A stretch of DNA of 64,000 nt, taken from assembly GCA_934569225.1 (NCBI GenBank), contig CAKTKC010000002.1, positions 62,001 to 126,000 on the forward strand. The letters are read 5' to 3'. Positions 1 to 7,082 of the stretch are shown piece by piece. How positions within the stretch are numbered: position 1 is the stretch's first letter; every line of letters starts with the position of its first letter. This stretch comes from an uncultured Oscillospiraceae bacterium (GTDB lineage: Bacteria > Bacillota > Clostridia > Oscillospirales > Oscillospiraceae). The translations under genes were made by a program, and so were the position numbers. The notes beneath the pieces are model-generated. The model ran no database searches. It was not told the DNA's origin and saw nothing but the letters and a program-made list of their open reading frames with translations.

Positions 1-270
1 CACGGCCTTGTTGGTCAGCGCCATGGCCTCGTGGATGGATTTGCCCTTGATCATTTCGGTGGCCATGGAGGAAGAGGCGATGGCGCTGCCGCAGCCAAAG
101 GTCTCAAACTTCACGTCCTTGATGATGTCGTCCTCGATTTTCAGGTAAATCTTCATGATGTCGCCGCACTTGGCGTTGCCGACTTCGCCGACGCCGTTGG
201 CGTCCTCGATCACACCCACGTTTCTGGGATGCTGAAAATGATCCATAACTTTTTCACTGTACAGTGCCAT
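1..270 (-). CDS. iscU: Fe-S cluster scaffold protein IscU/NifU-like (partial)
   Basis: The N-terminal 90 residues of an Fe-S cluster assembly scaffold; the 3' end lies outside the window. It receives sulfur from the cysteine desulfurase and builds [2Fe-2S] clusters in the cytoplasm. The start MALYSEKVMDHFQHPRNVG is typical of clostridial IscU/NifU, and two of the conserved ligand cysteines are visible in NAKCGD and FGCGSA. It lies 38 bp downstream of iscS in the same direction, so the two are almost certainly co-transcribed. The start is the ATG at 268-270. Confidence 0.9.
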   Translation of the reverse strand, partial: MALYSEKVMDHFQHPRNVGVIEDANGVGEVGNAKCGDIMKIYLKIEDDIIKDVKFETFGCGSAIASSSMATEMIKGKSIHEAMALTNKAV

Positions 271-308
271 AATGCATTCTCCTTATCAAAATTTTTCACT
301 GTGGGCGG

Positions 309-1496
309 TTACAGGATATACTGCCGTTTGCCGGTCTGCAAATCCCGCCACACGGGGCTCATGTTCCGCAGATACTGAACAACCTCGGGAACGACCTTCA
401 GAATGTGGTCGATCTCCTCGTCGGTATTGTACTCGCTGAGAGACAGCCGCAGGGAGCCGTGGGCAACGTCGTGTACCCGGCCGATGGCCAGCAGCACATG
501 GCTGGGATCCAGGCTGCCGGAGGTGCAGGCGGAGCCGGAAGAAGCGCACACGCCCTTCATATCCAGAAGCAGCAGCAGGCTTTCGCCCTCGATGCCCTCA
601 AAGCAGAAGCTGACATTGCCGGGCAGACGGTTCACCCGGTCGCCGTTCAGGGCGCTGTGAGGAATCTTGCTCAGTCCCTCAATCAGCCGATCCCGCATGG
701 CGGCGACTCTGGGCATGTTCTCGTCCATGTGGTCGCAGGCTTCCTTCAACGCTGCCGCCATGCCGCAGATGCCGGGGATGTTCTCCGTGCCCGCGCGCTT
801 GCCCCGCTCCTGCGCGCCGCCCTCGATGATGCTCACCAGGGGGAAGCCCCGGCGGACGTACAGTGCGCCCACGCCCTTAGGGCCGTGGAACTTGTGGCCG
901 GACAGGCTGAGCATGTCGATGTTCTGCTCCTTGACGTTGATGTGCAGGTGGCCGACGGCCTGAACGGCGTCGGTGTGGAAGGGCACGCCCGCTTCCTTAC
1001 AGATGGCGCCGATCTCCGCGATGGGCAGGACGGAGCCGATCTCGTTGTTGGCGTACATGGTGGTGACCAGGCAGGTGTCGGGGCGGATGGCGTCCTTCAC
1101 CTGCTGAGCGGTGACGTTGTGTCCCTTCCGGACGTCCAGATAGGTGACTTCAAAGCCCTCTTTTTCCAGCTTCGCCAGGGTGTGCAGCACGGCGTGATGC
1201 TCAAAGGCGGTGGTGATGATGTGCTTCTTGCCCTTCTTCTCGCCGTAGCGGGCGGCGGAGATGATGGCCTGATTGTCGGCCTCGCTGCCGCCGGAGGTGA
1301 AGATGATCTCCCGGGGCTCGCAGCCCAGACACTGGGCGACCGTCTCACGGGCGGCATCCAGGGCTTCTTTTGCCCTCTGACCCACGGAGTGCAGGCTGGA
1401 GGGGTTGCCGTAGATATTGTCGAGATAGGGCAGCATGGCGTCGATAGCCGTCCGGCTCATGGCCGTTGTTGCCGCGTTATCAGCATAAACTTGCAT
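309..1496 (-). CDS. iscS: Cysteine desulfurase IscS/NifS family
   Basis: A PLP-dependent enzyme that removes sulfur from L-cysteine (giving alanine) and passes a persulfide to IscU. It has 395 residues, the normal family length. The N-terminus VYADNAATTAMS, the PLP-lysine motif SGHKFHGPKG near residue 205 and the active-site cysteine loop SSGSACTSGS near residue 330 are all present. The start ATG at 1494-1496 has an AGGAGG Shine-Dalgarno 10 nt upstream and a consensus promoter ahead of it. It is first in an operon with iscU. Confidence 0.95.
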   Translation of the reverse strand: MQVYADNAATTAMSRTAIDAMLPYLDNIYGNPSSLHSVGQRAKEALDAARETVAQCLGCEPREIIFTSGGSEADNQAIISAARYGEKKGKKHIITTAFEHHAVLHTLAKLEKEGFEVTYLDVRKGHNVTAQQVKDAIRPDTCLVTTMYANNEIGSVLPIAEIGAICKEAGVPFHTDAVQAVGHLHINVKEQNIDMLSLSGHKFHGPKGVGALYVRRGFPLVSIIEGGAQERGKRAGTENIPGICGMAAALKEACDHMDENMPRVAAMRDRLIEGLSKIPHSALNGDRVNRLPGNVSFCFEGIEGESLLLLLDMKGVCASSGSACTSGSLDPSHVLLAIGRVHDVAHGSLRLSLSEYNTDEEIDHILKVVPEVVQYLRNMSPVWRDLQTGKRQYIL

Positions 1497-1540
1497 ATTG
1501 TTGATTCCTCCTGAGGTATTTACCTAGTAAGTCTATGGGT

Positions 1541-1569
1541 AATATAGCATCACCAACCTACTTTGTCAA
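1541..1569 (-). promoter_or_regulatory. Sigma-A promoter of iscS-iscU
   Basis: On the minus strand, TTGACA (1564-1569) and TATATT (1541-1546) are separated by exactly 17 bp. Just downstream, 1519-1540 carries the imperfect dyad ACCCATAGACTTACTAGGT, which resembles Rrf2/IscR-family operators. No regulator gene is visible here, so the operator is inference. Confidence 0.75.
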
Positions 1570-1712
1570 TAGGCAAAATAAAAAATCGCAATCAAGTCAA
1601 AAAACGCCAAAGTCCCCATTCTGTTCCTCATTTTTCGACATTTACAGCGGTTATGTTTCTTTGGCCGGGTCATATTAAAAAGGCAGGCACGAACATGAGG
1701 AGGGCTGAAAAA

Positions 1713-2681
1713 ATGAAACGAATCGGGAAAATCCTGACGATTTTCGCTGTCGCGATGACGCTGCTTCCTATAAACGCCCAGGCTGCCGAGCTGTTGATCC
1801 CCGTGGGGAAAATCGTGGGCTTGCAGCTCTGCGACAACACGGTCACGGTGGCTGCCTTTGACGACGTTCTGGGCGCCGAGGCCAGAACCGCCGGGCTGAA
1901 AATCGGTGACGAGATCGTCCAGATCGACACCACCGCCATCGACTGCACCGAGGACGTCCGCCGGGCGCTTGAGGGCTGCGACGATGACGCCGAGCTGATC
2001 GTCCGCCGGGGAAACCGCCGCTGCACGCTGACCGTTCCCACCCGGCAGAGCGATTCCGGGCCGCGGCTTGGGGTCTATCTGCGGCAGGGTATCGCCGGCA
2101 TCGGCACCATCACCTTTTATGACCCGGACACCCACAGATTCGGCGCGTTGGGTCACGGCGTCAGCAACACAAAAGGCAATCTTCTGCACATGAAAAGCGG
2201 CGACGCCTATGACGCCGCGGTTCTCACCGTGAAAAAGGGCAAATGTGGGGAACCGGGGCAGCTGAAAGGCACGGCGAACACGGACACCGTCATCGGGGAG
2301 CTTCTGCGCAACACGCCCCAGGGCGTCTTCGGCGTGACGAAGCGGGGCTGGAAGGGCGAGCCGCTGCCCACCGCCTCCGAAGAAGACATCCACACCGGCA
2401 AAGCCGCCATTTTGTCCACGGTCAGCGGCGATACGCCACGGGAGTATTCTGTGGAAATTCTGAAAATTTATCCAAAAGACAGGACAGACGGGCGAAATCT
2501 GCTCCTGAAAGTGACGGACGAAACGCTGCTGGAAGCCACGGGAGGCATTGTACAGGGCATGTCCGGCAGTCCCATTTTGCAGGACGGCAAGCTCATCGGC
2601 GCCGTGACCCATGTGCTGGTAAACGATCCGACTACGGGGTACGGGATTTTTATTGAGAATATGCTGGACGCGGCTGGTTAA
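1713..2681 (+). CDS. spoIVB: SpoIVB serine peptidase (sporulation signalling protease)
   Basis: SpoIVB is secreted from the forespore into the intermembrane space and triggers pro-sigma-K processing by SpoIVFB. About 322 residues: a signal/membrane segment (MKRIGKILTIFAVAMTLLP), a PDZ domain (roughly residues 45-125) and an S55 peptidase domain. FGALGHGVSN carries the catalytic His and VQGMSGSPIL the catalytic Ser. I chose ATG 1713 because GGAGG sits 9 nt upstream; the upstream in-frame extension lacks a ribosome site. The last ~70 bp are duplicated at 15007-15078. This copy reads NMLDAAG at its end, while the distal copy reads NMLDAAA. The gene is intact, and its 3' end was probably supplied by the inserted island. 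Confidence 0.93.
   Translation: MKRIGKILTIFAVAMTLLPINAQAAELLIPVGKIVGLQLCDNTVTVAAFDDVLGAEARTAGLKIGDEIVQIDTTAIDCTEDVRRALEGCDDDAELIVRRGNRRCTLTVPTRQSDSGPRLGVYLRQGIAGIGTITFYDPDTHRFGALGHGVSNTKGNLLHMKSGDAYDAAVLTVKKGKCGEPGQLKGTANTDTVIGELLRNTPQGVFGVTKRGWKGEPLPTASEEDIHTGKAAILSTVSGDTPREYSVEILKIYPKDRTDGRNLLLKVTDETLLEATGGIVQGMSGSPILQDGKLIGAVTHVLVNDPTTGYGIFIENMLDAAG
2610..2681 (+). repeat. Left copy of duplicated spoIVB 3' end (putative att site)
   Basis: This stretch and 15007-15078 match at about 64 of the first 67 positions (differences at 2621, 2642 and near the stop). The longest shared core begins AACGATCCGACTACGGGGTA. Together they form a direct repeat bounding the 12.4 kb carbohydrate island, the pattern left when a site-specific integrase inserts into the 3' end of a gene. 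Confidence 0.8.
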
Positions 2682-3018
2682 AAGAGGTGTACCGTAAAAC
2701 ATCATTAAGGGTCCGGAGGCAACTCCGGGGCAAAAAAAGCGCAGCAAAGCAAGCGTCCCAAGGGACGTCAAAAAAACGCAGTTGTCGGGCGAACCGGCTA
2801 GGATCTATCTGAAAACCGGAAATATGACCAACAGCGAGGGATTTTCCGTCTGATGAAGCCATTTTTTCGCGGGAATACTTTGTGTATTGCAAGAAAAAAT
2901 GGTACACAGCAGACGGAAATTCCTCGCTGTTCTGGCATGATGACGGTTTTCAGCTAAACCCTGCCCGCTCTCCGGCAGCAGCCGATTTATTCAGAGTTTC
3001 CCTAGCATCAGAGGCTTC
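2682..3018. other. Non-coding region with hairpins
   Basis: No plausible gene. It holds two short hairpins, at 2713-2731 (CCGGAGGCAACTCCGG) and 2753-2769 (GCGTCCCAAGGGACGT), and the long palindrome at 2809-2953. The first hairpin may terminate spoIVB transcription, although a U-run is missing. Confidence 0.5.
2809..2953. repeat. 145 bp imperfect palindrome (MITE-like or structured RNA)
   Basis: The left arm starts CTGAAAACCG and runs through ACAGCGAGG, CCGTCTG and CCATTTTTTC. The reverse complement of the right arm carries the same blocks in the same order. The arms are about 60 bp, with a ~28 bp centre and short internal mismatches. No coding function is visible. It could be a miniature inverted-repeat element or a large transcript hairpin downstream of spoIVB. 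Confidence 0.7.
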
Positions 3019-4596
3019 CTAAGCGTGAGCAGGGGCGGCTTTCTCCTCGGGCTTCAGCACGATAAAGCTCTGGGCAGGCAAATGCAGCATATCTCCCTCC
3101 ATGGCGGGGGTTCCGACGGCGAAGAGGGGGATATAGGCTCCGTCCAGCTGGCAGGTCTCCTCACCGCTGCCGGGGTTCATGGCGACCAGCAGACTCCCCC
3201 GCTTGTAGGCAAACAGGCGGCCGCGGGCAGCGTAGACGGCAAACGGGCTGTAGTTCTGAAGCTCCGGCTCGGCGTGACGCAGGGCAATCAGCCGCTTGAC
3301 ATGGGAGAGCATGGAATTCTCGTCAAGCTCCTGCGCCTGCACGGTGTGCCGCGCGTCGGCTTCCACGGGCAGGTACAAATCCTCTGCCGCGCCCTCGGAG
3401 AATCCGAGGTTGGGGCCTGCATCCCACTGCATGGGCGTCCGGGAACCGGTGCGGTGGTAGCCGCCCTCCTTGGTGGGGATGACCCGATAGTCCATGCCCA
3501 GCTCATCGCCGTAGTACAGGAAGGGAGCGCCGGGCATGGTGAAGATCCACGCAAAGGCCAGCCGCCGTTCCGCGTCTGTCAGCCCCGCGGCGGGACGGGG
3601 GGTATCGTGATTGCAGGTAATGAAGCACCAGAGGCCGTGGTCGCGGCTGTCGTGATATTGGGGTAGGTAGTCCGCAAGGAACCGGCTCACGTCGGTGCCG
3701 GAATCCCGGGAGAAGAAGCCGGTATTGCCGATGTAGCTGCCGCAGCCGTCCCGGAGGGTGTAGTCCCGCATCATGGTGCTGTAGCCGTTGCCGTCCCAGT
3801 TGAGATAAAAGTCCATGTCAAAGCCGCAGCGCAGAGCCTTGTCCGGATGATTCCACTCGGAAACGAAGGCGGCATCCGGATATTCCTTGTGAATGGCACC
3901 CAGAATGTCCCGCCAGACCTCCATGGTGGCAAGCTTTTCCGTGCCGTCATTCTTCACGAGAGACTCCGCCATATCCACCCGGAAGCCGTCGCAGCCCAGA
4001 TCCAGCCAGAACCGGATCACATCCTTCATGGCCTCCCGGGTCGCAAGGGCGTCAGGACTGGTGATGCTCTGCTGCCAGCGTTCCCGGCGTTCCCGGTAGC
4101 CGTAGTTCAGGGCGGGCTGACATTTGAAGAAGTTGATGATATAGGTGGCGCTGCGAGGGTATTCGCCGCCGATGAAGGGCATACCGTCGCCCCCGGCAAA
4201 GGCATGATCCGTCCAGATGTACCGGCCGGAATATTCGTTTGGCTCGGCCTCGCCGCTCTTGCGGAACCATTCGTGTTCTTCACTGGTGTGGCCGGGAACC
4301 AGATCCAGCAGAACCCGGATCCCCAACGCGTGGGCGCGGCGGCACAGCTGCGCCATATCCTCGTTGGTGCCGTAGCGGGGCGCAATCTTCTTATAGTCCC
4401 GGACGTCGTAGCCCGCGTCCTTGAAGGGAGAGTCAAAGCAGGGATTGATCCACAGGGCGTTGCAGCCGAGGCTCTTCACGTAGGGCAGCTTTTCGGTGAT
4501 GCCGGGAAGGTCGCCGATGCCGTCTCCGTTGGAGTCCCGGAAGCTCTGCGGATATATTTCGTAAAATACGGCGTCACGAAGCCAGGATGCAGACAT
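3019..4596 (-). CDS. Intracellular GH13 alpha-glucosidase/amylase-type glycosidase
   Basis: A 525-residue retaining alpha-glycosidase of family GH13 acting on alpha-glucan oligosaccharides. The barrel motifs are complete: nucleophile Asp208 in GFRVDMAE, acid/base Glu247 in FVSEWNHPD, and Asp331 in CNHDTPR. There is no signal peptide, so it should work in the cytoplasm on sugars brought in by the divergently transcribed ABC transporter at 5163-10615. The ATG at 4596 has a good site (GGAGG, 8 nt). It has its own promoter at 4781-4809 and a ~180 nt leader. Exact substrate (maltodextrin, isomaltose-type or sucrose-like) cannot be read from the sequence. Confidence 0.9.
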   Translation of the reverse strand: MSASWLRDAVFYEIYPQSFRDSNGDGIGDLPGITEKLPYVKSLGCNALWINPCFDSPFKDAGYDVRDYKKIAPRYGTNEDMAQLCRRAHALGIRVLLDLVPGHTSEEHEWFRKSGEAEPNEYSGRYIWTDHAFAGGDGMPFIGGEYPRSATYIINFFKCQPALNYGYRERRERWQQSITSPDALATREAMKDVIRFWLDLGCDGFRVDMAESLVKNDGTEKLATMEVWRDILGAIHKEYPDAAFVSEWNHPDKALRCGFDMDFYLNWDGNGYSTMMRDYTLRDGCGSYIGNTGFFSRDSGTDVSRFLADYLPQYHDSRDHGLWCFITCNHDTPRPAAGLTDAERRLAFAWIFTMPGAPFLYYGDELGMDYRVIPTKEGGYHRTGSRTPMQWDAGPNLGFSEGAAEDLYLPVEADARHTVQAQELDENSMLSHVKRLIALRHAEPELQNYSPFAVYAARGRLFAYKRGSLLVAMNPGSGEETCQLDGAYIPLFAVGTPAMEGDMLHLPAQSFIVLKPEEKAAPAHA

Positions 4597-4780
4597 AACA
4601 ATTCCTCCGTTTTTTGTTTTTTGTATGGATCATCCGGCCCAATACCGGAAACTGCCGGGGCAGGGGCGGATGGCGGTGCGAGAGAAGCCTTCGGATGGCT
4701 TCCGGCGGAAATACTGCGGTTTTCCGCCGCGGGTAGTCTTTCCGCTTCCGGTAGGGGGAGAATCAGGAAGCGACAAATGT

Positions 4781-4809
4781 ATTATAGAAAAAAACGGCGG
4801 GGAAATCAA
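4781..4809 (-). promoter_or_regulatory. Promoter of the intracellular GH13 gene
   Basis: On the minus strand, TTGATT (4804-4809) and TATAAT (4781-4786) have a 17 bp spacer. It is divergent from the transporter operon promoter at 4939, so the 4597-5162 intergenic region is a divergent control region. Confidence 0.7.
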
Positions 4810-4938
4810 GCAAAAGGCTGAGAAAACCGGAAAGAAAGCAAGCCGGGAAGCGCGCGGAAGGGCGTTGCCGGCGGTATTTCCCCTGGACATTGGCAGTTTC
4901 AACAATTTCTGATGCAACTTTTTATACATACTGCGCAG

Positions 4939-4967
4939 TTGACTTGTTATGAAAAATCGAGTATTCT
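4939..4967 (+). promoter_or_regulatory. Promoter of the malEFGK-like operon
   Basis: TTGACT (4939-4944) and TATTCT (4962-4967) have a 17 bp spacer. The predicted start near 4974 gives a ~190 nt leader containing two operator-like sites before the binding-protein gene. Confidence 0.7.
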
Positions 4968-5031
4968 TTTTTTAAAGGGAAGTGTGAAGGAAATAACCCA
5001 TCAAGCACTCCCTCTGTTTTTTCCGGCTTTC

Positions 5032-5045
5032 TGGAAACGATTCCA
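5032..5045 (+). promoter_or_regulatory. Catabolite-response-like (cre) operator
   Basis: TGGAAACGATTCCA fits the cre/LacI-family consensus TGNAANCGNTNNCA at every fixed position. It is downstream of the predicted transcription start, where CcpA or a LacI-type repressor would act as a roadblock. Confidence 0.7.
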
Positions 5046-5097
5046 ATGGGAGGACACAGGAAAATACCCGGGTGTTTTCCCGTTCCGTCTGTCCCTA

Positions 5098-5113
5098 CGG
5101 AAAGCGCTTTCCG
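5098..5113 (+). promoter_or_regulatory. 16 bp perfect palindrome, LacI-family operator candidate
   Basis: CGGAAAGCGCTTTCCG is a perfect dyad with the central CG and flanking AAA/TTT typical of LacI-family operators such as maltose repressors. It lies 65 bp before the binding-protein start. No LacI-type regulator gene is present in the window. Confidence 0.65.
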
Positions 5114-5162
5114 GTCTGCGGGATCAGCCAGCGAATTCATAATATCAAGGAGGAAATGTAAA

Positions 5163-6737
5163 ATGAAGAAGATTCTCGCGCTGCTTCTGACTGTCGGCAT
5201 GGTTCTTGGCCTGTTTGCCGGCTGCGGTAACAGCAACACAACCCCCGCCGGCACCGCCGCCGCTGCCAACCCCACCGCCGCTGCCGCGGCCGATTCTCTG
5301 GACGGCACCTATGACATCACCGTCTGGGTCTCCGAGATGGCCGGTGTAAAGGAACTGACCGAGCAGCAGATCAAGGACTTTATGGAAGAGAACCCCGGCA
5401 TCGTCATCAACGCCACCATTGAGGGCGTCACCGAGTCCGAGTCCGCCACCCAGATGATCACCTCCGTCGAGGACGGCGCCGACCTGTTCTGCTTCGCGCA
5501 GGATCAGCTGGCTCGTCTGGTGCAGGCCGGCGCCCTGACCAAGCTTGGCACCAAGGCTGCCGCGGAAGTCACCGAGCTGAACGACAGCGGCGCCGTTGCG
5601 GCCGCCACCATTGGCTCCGATATGTGGTGCTATCCCATGACCTCCGATAACGGCTACTTCATGATTTACGACAGCAGCGTGATTCCCGCTGAGCACCTGG
5701 ACAGCCTGGAAGACATCATTGCCGACTGCGAGGCCGCCGGCCGCGGCTTCTCCATGGAGCTTGAGACCTCCGCGTGGTACAATGTCGCCTTCTTCTTCGC
5801 TACCGGCTGCCACTCCAACTGGACCATGTCCGCCGACGGCAAGAGCTTCGAGAGCGTTGACGACGACTTCAATTCCGACAACGGCGTTATCGCCCTGAAG
5901 GGTATGAAGAAGCTGCTGAACTCCACCGCTTACAAGTCCTCCAGCTCTGCCGATGACTTCTCCGCCGCCATCCCCGCCGCCGTCGTCATCGTCGGCACCT
6001 GGGGCACCAGCTCCGCCAAGGCCGCTCTGGGCGACAACTACGCCTGCACCGATCTGCCCAGCTTCACCGTGGACGGCAACTCTTACCACCTTGGCTCCTT
6101 CTCCGGCAACAAGCTGGTGGGTGTCAAGCCCCAGACCGATCCCGTGAAGACCGCCGTTCTGCAGAAGCTCGCCCTGTACCTGACCAACGAGAAGTGCCAG
6201 CTTGCCCGGTTCGACGCCGTGGGCTGGGGTCCCTCCAACAAGGCTGCCCAGCAGTCCGAAAAGGTTGCCGGTGATCCTGCTCTGGCCGCTCTGGCTGCTC
6301 AGAGTGCCTACGCTACGCCTCAGGGACAGATTGACGGCTCCTGGTGGGATATCGCCAAGGTTTATGCCACCGCTGCCAAGGAGGCTACCACCGACGAAGA
6401 GCTGAAGGCCGCGCTGGAGAGCTATGAGACCTCCATTAAGGGTCTGTTCTCCATGTCCGCCGAGGAGCGGGAGGCCTTTACGGTCATCGGCTCCATCAAC
6501 GGCGACGGCTGGTCCGTGGATCTTCCCATGACCAAGCAGGACGACGGCAGCTGGCTGACCGATGAGGCCTACCAGATGGATGCCGGCGTTGAGTTCAAGG
6601 TTCGTCAAGGCAAGGCCTGGGACGTTGCCTACGGCACCGACGGCAATAACTTTGTGGTCGAGACCGCCGGTACCTACAAAGTCCGTTTGACCCTCAACGG
6701 CGAAGAAGGCACCGTGGAGCTGGTTCCCGCCGAATAA
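5163..6737 (+). CDS. Maltodextrin-type ABC solute-binding lipoprotein with C-terminal SusE/F-like domain
   Basis: A 524-residue lipoprotein that binds oligosaccharides outside the cell for the downstream permeases. It begins with a lipoprotein signal (MKKILALLLTVGMVLGLFAG then Cys) and an Ala/Thr/Pro linker. A family 1 extracellular solute-binding fold of the MalE type follows (roughly residues 50-430). The last ~85 residues (from VIGSINGDGWSVDLPM) look like a small beta-sandwich of the SusE/SusF starch-binding kind, which is unusual on a binding protein. The ATG at 5163 follows AGGAGG; upstream in-frame ATGs lie in the leader. It is first gene of the operon and under the cre-like sites at 5032 and 5098. 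Confidence 0.9.
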   Translation: MKKILALLLTVGMVLGLFAGCGNSNTTPAGTAAAANPTAAAAADSLDGTYDITVWVSEMAGVKELTEQQIKDFMEENPGIVINATIEGVTESESATQMITSVEDGADLFCFAQDQLARLVQAGALTKLGTKAAAEVTELNDSGAVAAATIGSDMWCYPMTSDNGYFMIYDSSVIPAEHLDSLEDIIADCEAAGRGFSMELETSAWYNVAFFFATGCHSNWTMSADGKSFESVDDDFNSDNGVIALKGMKKLLNSTAYKSSSSADDFSAAIPAAVVIVGTWGTSSAKAALGDNYACTDLPSFTVDGNSYHLGSFSGNKLVGVKPQTDPVKTAVLQKLALYLTNEKCQLARFDAVGWGPSNKAAQQSEKVAGDPALAALAAQSAYATPQGQIDGSWWDIAKVYATAAKEATTDEELKAALESYETSIKGLFSMSAEEREAFTVIGSINGDGWSVDLPMTKQDDGSWLTDEAYQMDAGVEFKVRQGKAWDVAYGTDGNNFVVETAGTYKVRLTLNGEEGTVELVPAE

Positions 6738-6783
6738 GGCAGGCTTCCGTCCGCAAACGCAGTGACATAGAGTTCTGAGAGGG

Positions 6784-6944
6784 GGAGCCGCTCGGGTTTG
6801 CCCGGGCGGCTCCTTTGAGGTCTATCTGCCGCTGCCTTCCGGATCCCTGCGGGATTCGGAGCGCGTTCCCTGTTCCGGCCCGGTGTCCCGCCGAAGAAGG
6901 ATGAGTCCCGGCACCGCCGGCATCCTTTCTGGGCGGAACACCGG
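6784..6944 (+). terminator. Three consecutive hairpins between malE-like and malF-like genes
   Basis: 6784-6813 pairs GGAGCCGCTCGGG with CCCGGGCGGCTCC around TTTG. 6838-6859 pairs CCGGATCCC with GGGATTCGG. 6880-6944 is a long imperfect stem starting CCGGTGT and ending ACACCGG. None has a long U-tract, so partial termination or protection of the binding-protein mRNA from decay, as in other malE-malF gaps, is more likely than full termination. The whole gap 6738-7079 holds no gene. Confidence 0.65.
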
Positions 6945-7040
6945 AAACAAATGGACGTCTCCGCAACCGGCTTTTGGGCGGGCAGCATTTCCCGCCAAAG
7001 CGAAAAACGGTTCCCGGAGACAGCCAAATCCAAAAAGAAT

Positions 7041-7082
7041 GGAGGTAGGCGGATAAACGCAGGTTTATCCCGATTGATCATG
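7041..7082 (+). promoter_or_regulatory. Ribosome site separated from start by a hairpin
   Basis: GGAGG lies at 7041-7045, but the in-frame ATG is at 7080, far beyond normal spacing. Between them 7051-7070 is a perfect stem (GGATAAAC / GTTTATCC, loop GCAG). Folding it would leave about 8 nt from GGAGG to an in-frame TTG (7074) and about 14 nt to the ATG. It may allow or regulate initiation of the permease gene. Confidence 0.5.

Noticed and set aside
405..1514. Long plus-strand open frame opposite iscS
   Set aside because: Antisense shadow of a clear cysteine desulfurase gene; its translation is Val/Gly/Ala/Asp-rich with no motif.
5145..6608. 487-codon minus-strand frame opposite the binding-protein gene
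   Set aside because: GC-rich antisense shadow; low-complexity Gly/Val composition and no ribosome site.
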